From: Telmatactis stephensoni
Lineage: Eukaryota > Cnidaria > Anthozoa > Actiniaria > Isophelliidae
Assembly: GCA_029948255.1 (NCBI GenBank)
Contig: JALIZF010001837.1
Coordinates: 124,001 to 188,000 of the forward strand
Reading direction: 5' to 3'
Length of the DNA stretch: 64,000 nucleotides
The notes beneath the pieces were generated by a model. That model searched no databases and was not told the origin of the DNA. It saw only the letters and a list, made by a program, of their open reading frames with translations. The position numbers were made by a program, and so were the translations under genes. Of this stretch, positions 51,501 through 63,992 are shown one piece after another (the first letter of the stretch is position 1; each line of letters starts with the position of its first letter).

Positions 51501-54123
51501 CTCGCAGCAAGCCAGCGAGTACTCATTCGGAATAAAATCTATTGTTCAAAATTTCGCAGCGAGTAAAAATGATCGCAGCGAGTGCTTTCTGAGATGAGTG
51601 TAGAATGTGCTTTAACCATGTACACTGTACATGTACATAATATGTTATGGGTACAATATACTAGTAATGGGTACAAATAAAATCATTATATTGTGATTTG
51701 AAATTATTTTTGGATTGAAAATTTTCAAACCAGTTTGATGTTTATTTTCTATTGTCTCGGGTTACAACATGCAAAACAGTGGCAGCAAAAAACTGAAAAT
51801 AGTAGACCGTTCACTTGAGAGACCACAAAACAATAATTTGAGGGTGAGACTGGAGTAGATCAGTACTGTAAATGTATGGATTTAAAAACCCCAGCCTTAA
51901 CTTGAATCTATTGGTCACTCATGCAATTTTGGGAAAGGTCTATTTGAAGCCAGAAAACAATTTGTACATGTAATACTTTACATTGTTGTTTGTTTTCAAA
52001 CTTTCAGACTGATGAAGGCCTTGGCTTCAATGTCATGGGAGGCAGAGAGCAAAACTCTCCTATCTACATATCCCGTATTATTCCTGGTGGAGTTGCTGAC
52101 AGGTAATAAAACTTCCATGAACTTTAAGGAATATGTTTTCCATTTTCAAGCTACAAGTACATTTACATGGATTTGAAAAAAATGCCTTTTTCATCATGGA
52201 AAGGAGAGGTTTTTAATGAAAAGGTGTGAAAATGCTGGAGAAACTCAGTATTTTTCTTCAATCTTGTTTGTAGGCATGGTGGCTTGAAACGAGGGGACCA
52301 GTTACTGTCTGTCAATGGAGTGGTAAGTCAAAGGTTTATTACAACTGCATTTCATACAATGTAGTACAGAACTAAATAGTATTATGTTCACATTGTTCAG
52401 CAACAATGTAAACAAAATACAAATTGATATCATAAAATCTACATTGAATAATAAAATAATTAAAACAAATGGATTAAAATGCAACTGTTTATACTGTAAA
52501 GTCTTAGATAAAATTACAATCAAGCTTCACATAAGTGCTTTTTAAACTTACTGTAATGAACATGTTAGCATCTTTGACACACTTTGGGAGTTCATTCCAC
52601 GTCTTTGCTACAGGAAAGTTAAATGATCTTTGCCCTGTAGCGAATCTGCACTTGATCAGGTCCAGGTCATCGTGTTGCAAGGCCATGCACTAATCAAACT
52701 CAAAAGTGGCAATAAACACTACATCATTTGTATTGATTTTTGCAGAATTGTATAATAAATATGTTAATGGTTGATTAACCAGGGAATACAGCTGTGAATT
52801 TTTACTTGTCACTTGCATTTTGGCTTGCCTAAAGGCTCGCCAAAATACACTCGTAAAAATACACAGCTGTATTAGCTGGTTAGTTGACCAACCAAGTTAA
52901 CCTATATTTATTATCCTCACTTGCTTAGTCTGCAGGGGGGAAATATCAGTGAGACCAATTTTGGTCAATTTTGTGGACCTTGCTTTGTTCAGTCTGCATT
53001 CTCAAGATGTTTGTCTAATATTTTCCTGTACAAACCTTGTACTCAATTAACAATCTCTTATTACCTGATCATGAGTGAGTGTATGTACATGTAAGTACTG
53101 GCATGAGCTATACTCACAGTAACAAATGAGTTAATTAATTGGTGAGGTTAACTGAGAAACTGATGTTCCTCCCTTTAGAGTGTAGAAGGAGAAAACCATG
53201 AAAGAGCGGTTGATCTTCTCAAGGCTGCACAAGGTTTGTTGGGAACAAATTCTGTAATTAAAACTGATTCAGAAGTAAACTATACTGTAGGTCTAAAACT
53301 ATATACCAAAGCATTTTAAATATTTGTTAACTTAAGGTAATTCCATTATAGTTTTGCATTGCGCATGCTCTACTTCCACACACAGAGAAATTATTTTCAA
53401 GTTTTCAAGATGGCGGCCATTTAGATGAAAATTGAAATGTAAAATGTTCAAAATTATCATCATGGTAAATAACATCAAAAAGAAGACTAGAAACACTGAC
53501 ACAGGGCTTTTTGGGAAATAACTGAAAGAGATACATGTATTGGCTTTTTCAATACTGTTTGGGTTAAACCCTAGGACTTCGTCCTTCTGTCAAAGCCTAT
53601 TTTGAGGACAGAATTCATACTTTAGGGAGCTGTAGCTAGCACATGCTCTTGAATTTGAAATTAAATTGTTCTTTAACTAGGATCTTCATCACTGACTTAT
53701 TGTACCCAGTGTTACTTATCTGTTTTCTCTTACTAGGGAAAGTCCGCTTGGTTGTAAAATTCACTCCAAAATGTAAGTGCATTATTTTACTTTTAGACAG
53801 TATAAATTAATGTGTATAAACTAGGGATCCATATTTATTTAAATTTATTCAAAAATGTCAGCCAGGCAAGTGTGTCAGAAAAAGACAAACAATAATGCTC
53901 TAACTTTGAATCTAAATCATCAGCTTGCCTGGACACATTCCTGACCTTTGATACTTGTTTGAATTTTTAAATGTGTTAATTTAAAATAAACAATATTTTT
54001 TTAATAGAGACTGTGGACGATTAAAGATTAAGACATATTAACTTTTCCTGGTGTTTAATGATTGTAGTATTGGAAGAAATGGAAGCTAGATTTAACAGTC
54101 AACGTGGTTCTAGGAAGAGATAA
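48566..54123 (+). CDS. LIN7: LIN7 (Veli/MALS) scaffold protein, L27 + PDZ, 10 exons
   Basis: Small polarity scaffold of the LIN-2/LIN-7/LIN-10 complex: the L27 domain binds CASK/PALS and the PDZ domain holds receptors and channels at basolateral or synaptic membranes. Exons: 48566-48605, 49037-49078, 49323-49399, 50402-50473, 51336-51402, 52008-52102, 52274-52322, 53179-53233, 53737-53772, 54068-54123. About 195 residues, matching the family's usual ~197. L27 part: [58 protein letters not shown] part: [20 protein letters not shown] (GLGF carboxylate-binding loop), [50 protein letters not shown], with C-terminal [11 protein letters not shown]. Exon 5 carries one extra base at about 51375: the frame entering reads ASEGHA and the frame leaving reads [17 protein letters not shown]-box palindrome (48532-48541) lies 25 bp upstream of the ATG. 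Three vertebrate paralogues descend from one such gene. Confidence 0.93.
50526..50677. mobile_element. CG-rich ~140-bp MITE, copy 3 (LIN7 intron 4)
   Basis: AGAGTCATTTTTGTATGAGTG ends mirrored by CACTCATATGAAAATGACTC; interior GGCATGAATTTCGAATG. Confidence 0.75.
50929..51134. mobile_element. MITE AAGGCCGATTTACACGGTACG in LIN7 intron 4
   Basis: Arms AAGGCCGATTTACACGGTAC / GTACCGTGCAAATCGGCCTT, with inner palindrome GGGGCATTCACACGG / ATGTGAATGCCCC. Confidence 0.85.
51463..51614. mobile_element. MITE TTAAGGCCATTCTCCACTCATC in LIN7 intron 5
   Basis: Arms AAGGCCATTCTCCACTCATC / GATGAGTGTAGAATGTGCTT; ends TTAA on both sides. Confidence 0.75.
52498..52760 (-). pseudogene. LINE-type ORF2 C-terminal remnant in LIN7 intron 7
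   Basis: Minus frame [20 protein letters not shown] then [15 protein letters not shown] has the A/G-x-x-x-WN-x-LP box common to LINE ORF2 ends. Broken by a stop just upstream. Confidence 0.55.
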
Positions 54124-54261
54124 AGGTAGGACTTGCACACACATACAATTATTGACCGATTGGCACAGTCGTGTACAATGTAAATTGTCGTATAGACTTA
54201 ACAACTGAAGCTTTTCCATAATTTACTGACCTGATATAGCTCAAGATTTACAGATGTTTCA

Positions 54262-54585
54262 TTTGCTTTTATTTAAGGAATATAAAACGCGCGCGCATGT
54301 CTCTGTACTGTGATATAAACACAATGGAAGATGTAGAGCAAGAGAAAAGCAAGCTTAGGAACACGAGGCGTAGCCGAGTGTTTCTCTTGCTTTTGGAGTG
54401 CTCTACATCTTCCAGTCAGAGTGTTTATATCACAGTACAGAGACATAAGCGATCGTTTTATATTGCTTTTATAAAATATTTTCGACAATTTTTGAGCGAG
54501 CCATGTCTCTGTCCTCTGATATAAACATGGTAGCCAGCCAATCAGCGCGCGTGTTATATCTCAAATATTTTATAATACAATATAA
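54262..54585. mobile_element. Hairpin element just after the LIN7 stop
   Basis: Arms TGTCTCTGTACTGTGATATA / TATATCACAGTACAGAGACA with inner GAAGATGTAGAGCA / TGCTCTACATCTTC. A third, partial arm at 54500-54530 (GTCTCTGTCCTCTGATATAA). Confidence 0.75.
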
Positions 54586-54945
54586 ACTATAAATTAAATA
54601 GATATGATATATAAGTTTGATGTATATTTATACAACATTTCAGTGACAATGAACAATTTCTTGACTGTAAAATGAAATACTCCACGTTCCAATAGGGTTT
54701 TCCTTTCCTTGCTGTCAAGAACTTTTGGTGTTTGAAATAAATATTACACACATTTAAGATTGTCTCCTCCTGGTACAGTTAAATTGACTTCTTCTTTGAA
54801 AAGGAAAACCCTACATGGGCCAATTGGTGAATTAAATGACAGCCAAGGGGTAGGACTGATTTTTGCAGTTTTACTCATCTGTTAATTTGACCTTACCATG
54901 CACTTGTTGAGTGATTTGTATTTATAATTGTTTTTAATATTTCCA

Positions 54946-56150
54946 GGTTTATAACCAAGAGAAACAAGTAGAAAGTAGATGTCATAATCTTTATACATAT
55001 ATTATTAATTGTAACTAAGGTTTCTGATAAAGTATACTGTCAGTCATGTAGTCCTAGGTTTTCATTTTTGGAATTGTTTAATTTCTTAATTGATAAATTC
55101 AAATTGACATTAGCTTCGATTTACATCTAAATACATGTATGTAGTTAATGTATTTAATGACTAATAATAACTTGAAAGGAAATTTGACCACTGTATGTAT
55201 TCATGTATCTATTTGTGTCCCAACTTACTTATACTGAAATTTAGATTGAGAGTATGAGATTGATTTCTTCAGTGTGTGGTTCTGCAACACATATCTCACC
55301 ATGAATCAAAGGAAATGGCACATCAAATTTCGGTCCCCTATATGGCCCATATAGAGGCTTTGCACCATCACGTGATGGCAGCCTTGGAATTTTTTTCATC
55401 CAATTATTTTCAAATTGGACAGCGTGGAGTCCTGTTACATATTTTACACAATACTTCCACTACACTCTCTTGTGTTCTCTCAACATCACACGTTTTAATC
55501 AGGCTGGTCAACACGGAAAGCAGTTTTTTTTGGCTGCTTAATTTTTGAACATTTCTTTTTCATAAACTATTTTTCTTTTGCTTGACTGCTATGGTTGTTT
55601 GCTTCCCCAAACAAATTTCACTCTATCTGTTAAATCCTGGATTTGGCCACAAATTATACATCCAAAAATAAGACTACAAGTGACCCTTACTAAATGAGTA
55701 AACACAGTACAGCTATCCTGCTCTTGGGAAGGGGGTCACAGTCACCCTCTCTCCACTCCCCTTCCCCCTCCCCTCGCCTTCAGCCGTGGGCCAACTACAC
55801 AAGCTAACTATATAGCAGATAGGATGATTTATACATGTACTTATGGTATTAATGGAGGTGTTATGGCCATAGATAAACTGCATGCATATTCTGAGTTGTA
55901 GAATACCATTTAAATACAACTGGGTTTGTACTATTGTATACTGAACAACGTGTAGAGAGTGATAAATTCCCCTGTGCCCCATACCAGATGCACTTCTTGA
56001 TTAAGTTACACGACTGTACATGTATGTACTTTGTATGGGAGTAGCCAAGGGTACTGCCATTCCTTGGTGTTTAACCCAAGGAGAAGAGATGACAGATCAA
56101 GCTACTTTGTACTGGTAATAGCATAAACTTGCAACATGGCTTTCTCTTTG
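54946..56150. other. LIN7 / IMMP1L convergent intergenic region
   Basis: A TTTCCAG acceptor near 54945 suggests a spliced LIN7 3'UTR exon. The rest holds no recognised gene; a C-rich tract lies at 55740-55785. Confidence 0.45.
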
Positions 56151-59100
56151 TCATGTGTTTGTTGATAGATTCTTGTCAATCCTTCCAAATTCTGAAAATG
56201 GCCAGACCTAAATATTAAATGACATGTAATTAATTTTAATCAGATTACACTGGGTAGTGTTTAGGTAAATGGATGTCAACCCATGTTCCTGCTAAGCACA
56301 ACTTAACTTCAGATTGTAATGATTTGAAAAAGTAATACACCCGTATAGGTAGCTTCTTTTTCCTCAAATCCTATTGAATCCTTCCTCTTCCTCTTTACAA
56401 AAATGGGGTGCATAGGTAACTGTCTTACAACATTTTGTTAACAGGGACATCTCTCTAAATGTATTCTTATTTCTATTTCTATTTTTGATATTAAGCTGTT
56501 TATATATTATGCATTATGTTGGAGTTCATTCATCTAGTACCCATTCTTTTATTCATTTATTCAATACATTCATTCAACACATTAACCAATGGAAGCAAAC
56601 TATTACAATAATTACTAGGGTAGTAACTCTCCTTTTGATGTACCTTGAAACAAACTCTCCCTCTTATCAGTCCATAAGGAACTGGTCCATAATCTCTGGA
56701 GTCAGTAGAATCATCAGCATTGTCTCCTAGCAACCATACATGGCCCTTTGGTATCTACACAATGGATGGAGAATAACTGAATATTTGTATATTTCTATTT
56801 GTATACAATCAACTACAAAGCCACTAACTGCTATATTGCCATATAAGCCACTGGCTGTGGCCTTACATTAACAATATAATAAATTTTATTATAGATTCAG
56901 AAAAAAATATATAGTCCAACATGATTGAATAAATTGAACTAAGCTTTCAAAAAATATATATACTATCTCAAATGTTACTTTTTAAATGGTTGAAAATCAG
57001 GGCTATCCAAACTGATGTTACATGCAGTTGAAGGAAATCTTTTTACTTTAATTTATAGATTTCTTGTCAATTTTAGTCAAATTTAACATTAAATTATAAT
57101 GAGGCCAATCAGAGAGAAGATTAAGTTTTGCTGTTGGAAATGGTTTGGGGTAGTCAAATGCCCAGGGCGTCCTTTTTCCCCTTTCCCTTTCCTTCCCCCT
57201 CCCCCTCCCCCTCTGGTCCTTCCCCTCCCTCCCCCTCCCCTTTTGCCCTGGGTCCCCAAGGATGTGATTGAATGCAGTGTCAGTTTTACATACAGCAGTT
57301 TTCATTAGACTGTCCAGTGTTGAGTCATGTTCTGCCATGATCTCATATCTCATCATTTTGATTGAATGGATAAAACATGAACATTGACCAATGAAAAACT
57401 AGCTTCTTCAAGACATGGCATTGTATTGCTAGTTGTGTCATGGCAATGTACTGGCAACTCAGTCAAATAACACTGCAGAAAAGAGCAAACCATGACATCA
57501 TGGTTTGTTTAGAGTTATATGTTTTAGCTGACTTAACACTTCCAGAATGCAGATGTAAGCAATGTAGCCTTTGGATACAGATTAGCAATAGCCTTTTGTC
57601 ATACATGTAGGCATACAAAACCAGTCCTATTTATAAGTGATATTTTTAAAACTGAAGGAGGTACCTTGATATAATCATCATCTTCTGGTCCAGTGTTGAT
57701 CAAATCTCCTTCCTGCACACAAAAAGCAACTTAATTTAATACTACGCTGAAAGAAGGTGAGTCAAACTATCAATTCATATTTAGAAACTAAGACTGTTAC
57801 ATGCAAACAGCACTAAGCATCTGTTAGCAGATATTCACTATGGGAGGGAAGGTTAAAAATACCTTTCAAAAGCCAGTAACTGTTACAAAGCCATTCATAT
57901 TGAGTGTCAGGTAACCAGAGTTACCCAGGCTGTAATGAACCTTTTACTCATAGAATTTTAATCTCATCACTAGATTTTTCCACAATGGGAATATTTTAAT
58001 AACAAGTTTCCATTTTTTCATGTGTTTGTATGGTAATAGATGCACAGATGACAGTGAAATGCGAGAACAAAATATAATTATGCCTTGAGACAAAGTTGAG
58101 CAGTGTGCATGTGATTTTTCTCACCACATTTTGTGCAGAAGCACTGAAAATGTTTTATATTAATGTTTTGCAAAATATTTCAACTCTTTAGAGCGTGCAA
58201 ATGATACTGTGATTACCATGCATGCAATGTGTACTGTAATCACACACAAATTACTGTATAACAAAATTTGTAATACTTACTAACCATAGCAGTAATTCTT
58301 TTGCAGATCAAAGAACTTGGGTCTTGTGGAGACCTCACAATAGCAATGTCTCCCCTGTAACGAACAATGTGAAGAAACTTAATATCTACTGCATCTGCAT
58401 TGTAATATTCCCTACTAGACAATCCACTCTCACAGACAAACAATAACAGTTTACCCATATACCCTACAAAGAACTTATTTCTTCAATCTTGCAAGAGTGA
58501 CTTTTCTCTTACAAGCTCTCAGCCTGAAAATGTCTTGCCTTACTCAAATGTACTTGAAGAATAATCTATGTATTTCAAGCTCTGCAGTCATTTATCAGAT
58601 TATTTTCAATTTTTCTTGAATGGTCTAAAATATTTTCGTGGATAGCCCTTACCTTTGAAGTGTTCCCAGCCTTGTTGTAACATGTTCAGTTATGACAATA
58701 TCACCAGATGATTGGCTGTTTAATGTTGGCAACATTGAAGGCCCAACTAGCTGTTGATAACAAATTTAAATGATGAGAATTTTTTGTCATTACTCTTGTT
58801 GTTTTAAGGTGTCTTTAATGATTTGATGGATGGATAGATAAATGGCTGGGGGGGGGGGGGTACTCAACTCCATTATGGATAGGAGTGTGCCACCAGAGTT
58901 CTAGAAACCTGACCCTGTTTAAGACACTTGAAAGTGAAAAAATTATACCCTGTTCAGGACCAATGAGAAGAAAATCGACCCTAGCCTAGACAAAAAACGG
59001 CTGAGGAGGTATGAATATAGTACCCTATCTAAGACACAAAAAGATGATATGGCTTGGGATCTCGTCAAAATTATAGATCCTGTTTAAGACAATTTTGGGT

Positions 59101-60062
59101 AAAATGTATACCCTGTTCAAGACAGCAGGGCAAATATATTGGAGTACCCCCACCCCCCCCCCCCCCCCCCCCCTGGGGATAAATGAATGAGTGAAAAACA
59201 ATGTATTCAAGACATGAATAAAAAGAGGAATGACTGAAACAATTTCAAAAAGAGCAAATGAAATAAATGGACAAACAAATGAACAGATGAATATATATTA
59301 AAAACTTAACCTAACACCTATAATCCAGACAGAAAAGGAAGTCAGAATTCATTCATGCTACATGTAAGCTTACATTTAAATAATTATATCAATACTGACA
59401 AAATTAATCCATAAACCTCAGCAAAAGCTCCAATGTAAATGCAAAGTACATTAGCAAAAGTTCTAATATCCGTCCATTAGTAATCATTCAATCAACATCC
59501 ATAAACACCCAAGATGTCATTCAATATGGTCTGACTGATATATGATATCTACGCTATTCAAGTGTCGCCTTTCACGTTTTAACTTCAATGTAGTCCAGCA
59601 AAAATTGTCCACCAAGATAACTTTGAAAGGAAGAATGTACGAATTCTGTTCTTTGGGTGAACAATCAACCGGCTACAGTTGTTATGATGTGACTAGGTGA
59701 TCCTGGAAAGCATGGACCAGGTAAGAACAGCTGATAAACCTATCTTATCTGTCTTCTGAAAACGACAAAATTCTGTACCCTACATGTTTTTGGACTTTGC
59801 CATTTTCAAATAAGTTAAGCTTATACGAGTCGTAAACTTAACATGACCGCAATTTTGTGCAAAAGTTAGTCCAAATCGTACTCATTTTCAATATCAAGCC
59901 ATCTAGCTAAGAATATGACTTATAGAGTGGGTTTCTGTCGCTCTTTCTGTCAAATTCAAATTCATTCAGACTTACCAAAGTTAACTCAGCTAAATATTCT
60001 TGTAAAATATGCACACAGCTCGCTCCAGCGACTATTCCATAGGCTACTCTATAAATAAACAT
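56151..60062 (-). CDS. IMMP1L: Mitochondrial inner-membrane protease subunit 1, 6 exons
   Basis: Signal-peptidase-like Ser/Lys protease (family S26) that removes sorting peptides from proteins delivered to the intermembrane space. Exons in coding order: 59976-60062 (ATG 60060-60062), 58653-58750, 58285-58354, 57665-57712, 56644-56754, 56151-56207 (TGA 56151-56153). All phases agree; about 156 residues against 166 in human. The N-terminus has a hydrophobic segment (YRVAYGIVAGASCVHIL) as the membrane anchor. The catalytic serine is in GPSMLPTL (Ser34) and the catalytic lysine in SLICKRITAM (Lys80). The box HVWLLGDNADDSTDSRDYGP and PYGLIRGRV are typical of family S26. The last exon, VWPFSEFGRIDK, matches the family C-terminus; without splicing, exon 5 would read on into unrelated sequence. 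Convergent with LIN7 and divergent from FUZ. Confidence 0.93.
58848..59174. mobile_element. G-tract MITE in IMMP1L intron 1
   Basis: GGGGGGGGGTACTCAACTCC at the left and GGAGTACCCCCACCCCCC at the right are complementary; the interior repeats ACCCTGTTCAGGAC / CCTGTTTAAGAC. Confidence 0.75.
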
Positions 60063-60204
60063 TATATATCCTTCTTTGTAGTGAAGTAATTGTTGTCCAA
60101 AACGTCTTTACTTTTCATTTTTCCGCGCTCTTCATATCAACTCTTCATATTAGTTGTCAAGTTTCTTCAAGACGATTGACGCATGCGCGTGGCGCCAATC
60201 CAAC
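60063..60204. promoter_or_regulatory. 142-bp bidirectional promoter, IMMP1L / FUZ
   Basis: Only 142 bases separate the two ATGs. Visible motifs: GCATGCGCG (NRF1-like) at about 60181-60189, CCAAT at 60195-60199, and AACATGGCGGC at 60202-60212, which is YY1-like and spans the FUZ start codon. This is the usual makeup of TATA-less housekeeping bidirectional promoters. Factor assignments are inference from consensus. Confidence 0.55.
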
Positions 60205-63200
60205 ATGGCGGCCTACTTGTTGTGTTTGACGTCTGATGGAGGAATTCCTCTGTTTACCAGGACTAAAGGAAATTTACCTCAGGTAAAACTTAGTGGAATA
60301 CTTTATAAAGGGTCGAAGAAACTCTAGGAGAAATTGTTGAGGGAAGTTTTTCCTACTTTTATATAAACAAATTTATGAAACAGGCCAAAAGGTTTACAAG
60401 TTTTCAAAGTTGATTTGCATTTTGTGGGCTTTTGAGAGTGGAGAAAAATAACTAGGTATAGTGATTATATGCATTTTGTGTACATGTAGAGTATTTAAAT
60501 TTATAATGATAGGAAACAATATAAGCTTACAGTCCATCCATCCAAGTTTTTTTTCTAAATTCTTGCACTCCTGAGGCTCTTGATTTCTCAGTATAAAGTC
60601 TTAAGTCCCTGTCCTGAATCTACCTCGATACATTTGTACATATACAACCATATACATGACACTATTGTATACCTACTATATGCATGGATACACACATAAT
60701 ACAATTTGTAAGAGCGGCCTTTACAACTGTGTAATACTCTGGGCTCCAAAAGTACAACTAGCATTATTAATTGTGGTCCTAGCTAGCTCTTTTTGGTGTC
60801 CATTGATGATTGCCATTCCATGTAAATGCATTTTATATGAAACAAGTCAAACAGGGAAATAGAGTATATTTCGTATGACTGTGAAAATGGCACAGCACAG
60901 TCACGTCACGGTCACGGCAGGACTTTCGAATGTTTTTATAGAGATCACGGGACTGACACGGTCACGGCGTGGCGCAGCCCTCTCTAAAGGTGAAGCATGA
61001 TTTGGGTCAAAAATAACATGAAATCTGTGGTTGAACCAACGTGTGATGCGTGATTTGCTGTTTTATAAAGATTGTCAGCCTGATTGTGTTAGAATTTATG
61101 TGTAATGCATTCTTATTCCACATTTTTTCTGCATTATGCATGATCAGTGCCACCACTATCCCAGTCAAACTAGATTGTGGGGTTCCTGGGGTAAAGTTTA
61201 AAAAGCTTGTGGGTAATCATGAACAAATATCTGGAATCAGAACAAATTTTGAGTCAACAACTTAGCTGCTTAAGTGATGCCTGACTTGAAATATGTTGAA
61301 TAAGACTATCTAGAAGCAACCAGTTATGATTTCTTGTGAAATGAAATACACTTATTTCTAACTTATAAGTTAAATATAGTCAGAATACAGTTTGAAAGTA
61401 ATTCGTACTTGTCCGCTCTTGAAAAGCGAAAAGCATCCATAGGACTTAGGTATGTAGTGTAAACAAACTGAACCCAGTCAAAATCAGTAACTCGACAAAA
61501 ACACGATTTTGTTGTTGAATATACTGCCAAATTTGAAATAAAATATACGGAAGCTGATGTGGTCGGTAAGGTAACGGCAAGGTGATGGCAAGGTAACAGT
61601 AAGGTAACGGTAAGATAACGGTAAGTGGTCAACGAACCGAGTTACCGACCACTTACAGTACGGTGCAGATTGTTCATGATTACCAAGCTTGTGTGGCAGT
61701 TCTCACAGTGTTCACATAATTATTCTTGGTTTTTCATATGATATTATCAAAAGCAGAAATCTGAATTGAAAATTGCTGTTAGGGTGATAAACAGATGAGT
61801 TTCAAAAGAGTTTTGGCTATCTTGCTATCATGCAGGCACCAAAAATGTGTAGCATTCCAAAGTGATGTATTAATATAAAAATATCAACAGTTCAACCTAT
61901 AATTCTTGACTATATTTTTTATATACAGCACACAGAAGATTTTCTATAGATATTTACCAATAAATACCTGTATGGAAATATTTCATAAACATAGCCTCCT
62001 CCGCAGGCAACTCTTTTGGGTTTCCTGTTGGGATTCCTTATTTTTCTCCTCCAGTCTTTCTCATTCGTTTGTATTCCAAAGGAAACCCAAAAGAGTTGCC
62101 TGCGGAGGAGGCTATCATAAACATATGTAGATGAGCTTTTTGTTTCATCTCTTGTTTTTAGCTTCCATTTCCAGTGATTGGATCACTAAATGGAGTTCAT
62201 ATGTTTGCTAAGAATCAAGATGTGTCATTGTTGAAAACTATAACAGATGAGGCAGTTGTCGTTTGGAAAGTTTTTAATGACAGGTAAATTGTACAATAAT
62301 AAATTATTATTAATTATTACATTGGTCTTAAGTTTATTACTCTTAGAAGGGAGTTACTTCATTTAACATTGAGAAAGTAAGGAATGTTGATTAGTGCCTG
62401 CTTGCTGTTAACCTTGTGCCAAGCCACTTTATCAATGTTTGCATAAATTATAACAAAATGTACTTACAGCTGTACCCCATCAGACTAAACTCTCCACTGG
62501 GAATTGGTTGATATGCTACCAAAAATCCAGACAGGCAAAGTTTTCACTACACTGGTAGCCTCTGTGGTAGGCTATTGCCCAACTTTTGTCTGACACGGTG
62601 CATATTTATGCAAATAATGGTAACTTAAATCTATTTTTTAACAATGATCAGTACCGCTTACTCAACCATTAAACTTATTGGCAGTGATGACTGGACTTGG
62701 GTGCCATATTGTTGCAACAAGGAATGTACCCAACACTGGTGACAAGGTGGTAACCATAGTAACCATTTATGGTTCACCACCTAGCACCCATCACATTGAT
62801 AATATCAGTCGAAAGAGTACTCTGAACTTACTATAATACATGTACTTATCAATTAAGGAGAAGAGCTGACCAAAATATAATTTCACACCTTTTCAAATAT
62901 TGTCCAATGTATGTAAACAACATAAATATACTTTATCCTTGTCAAGTCTTATTGATTAATTATTGGACCAATTAGAGCCGATTTCGTATGACTGGGAAAA
63001 CGGCACGGTCACGGCACGGTACGGTTACACCAGGAATTTCGAATGTTTTTATAGACACTGCGGCACTGACACGGTCACGGTACGGTGTGGTAAGTTTCCC
63101 ACTCATACGAAAATTGCTCTATTGGACTTGATGGTAATGCATTGTATGGTACATAATTTCACAAGAAATTATTTTAATTAGTATTTGTATGTGTATAAAA

Positions 63201-63992
63201 TTGTAGTTCTGCTGTCAGTATAAAATACAATAATTTCTGCATTTTAGATAAGGGAATCACACTATATTCTACTGTCATTTTGTACAATGTAGCATCACTC
63301 TTATCATTGTGGCATCAGATGACAACACAAGTGAAGAACATTTGAACAAATTACTTGGTCTAATATTTAATTCAATGGTGAGTAAAGTAATAATCGAAAA
63401 CATGAATCAGGACCATGTAGTATGGTTGCCAAGGTTGGTAGAAATTCCAGAAGGGGAGAGGGCTATCCTGACAAGGGTACTTATGACAATGATCCATTAT
63501 TTACTACCGTAACTAGTAGTTTTTACTTAACCACCATTAATTTAATAAACACTGGCCCAACTGGGGACAACACTGCAAGTCTCAACACCCTCTTTTTGTT
63601 TTCTTAGCAGCACAACTAAGGGACTGGTCATTATTTACAGGGAGGGGGGGGGGGGCTGGTGGAAATAGAGGGGGGGCACAGATTTTTATGCTCACTCTGT
63701 AAGAATGTTATTTGTGTATGTATGTAGAAAGGGGGGAGGGGCCATCAAAACTTGAGCAATTACATGTACCTTTTTCATTTCCACCAGCCCCCCCCTCCCT
63801 GTAAATAATGACCAGTCCCTAAAGCACACATGGATAAGGTGTAACCTTGCGCATTGTATCACATGTGCATTAACCTCATATAAATCCTGTTTTTTTGCAA
63901 TTTCAACACTTTCTTTAATATAGGTTATGTTACTTGGAATTGATGAATTAACCAACACCAAAAATACAGAACTTCTTAAACGAGAAATGAGG
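60205..63992 (+). CDS. FUZ: Fuzzy planar-cell-polarity protein (CPLANE), 5' four exons; runs off window
   Basis: FUZ is a longin-fold subunit of the CPLANE complex that acts in planar polarity and delivers intraflagellar-transport proteins to cilia. Exons: 60205-60282, 62162-62283, 63293-63377, 63924-63992; phases 0, 2, 0 are consistent, and GTAAG follows the last exon. Encoded segments: MAAYLLCLTSDGGIPLFTR; LPFPVIGSLNGVHMF; NQDVSLLKTITDEAVVVWK; SITLIIVASDDNTSEEHL; NKLLGLIFNSM; VMLLGIDELTNTKNTELLKR. These follow the order of the N-terminal longin region of animal FUZ. About 118 codons of a protein usually ~400 residues long are present. MITEs sit in introns 1, 2 and 3. Confidence 0.92.
60861..60990. 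mobile_element. CG-rich ~140-bp MITE, copy 4 (FUZ intron 1)
   Basis: AGAGTATATTTCGTATGAC, CAGGACTTTCGAATG, GGTCACGGCGTGGCG; the right end is damaged. Confidence 0.65.
61560..61640. repeat. ~10-bp minisatellite (AAGGTAACGG)n
   Basis: Seven or so AAGGTAACGG / AAGGTGATGG units, ended by a GGTCGGTAA / TTACCGACC inverted pair. In FUZ intron 1. Confidence 0.8.
61992..62114. mobile_element. MITE TAGCCTCCTCCGCAGG with 9-bp target duplication
   Basis: Near-perfect arms TAGCCTCCTCCGCAGGCAAC / GTTGCCTGCGGAGGAGGCTA, flanked by TCATAAACA (61983-61991 and 62115-62123). Nine-base duplications point to Mutator-like transposases. About 45 bp before FUZ exon 2. Confidence 0.85.
62974..63120. mobile_element. 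CG-rich ~140-bp MITE, copy 5 (FUZ intron 2)
   Basis: AGAGCCGATTTCGTATGAC ... TCATACGAAAATTGCTCT; the most complete copy, with CACGGTCACGGTACGG inside. Confidence 0.8.
63618..63824. mobile_element. MITE GGGACTGGTCATTATTTACAGG in FUZ intron 3
   Basis: Arms AGGGACTGGTCATTATTTAC / GTAAATAATGACCAGTCCCT with G/C tracts inside. Confidence 0.85.

Noticed and set aside
56557..56643. Read-through of IMMP1L exon 5 to a stop at 56557
   Set aside because: A donor (AAG|GTACAT) precedes it and the exon at 56151-56207 supplies the family's VWPFSEFG ending.
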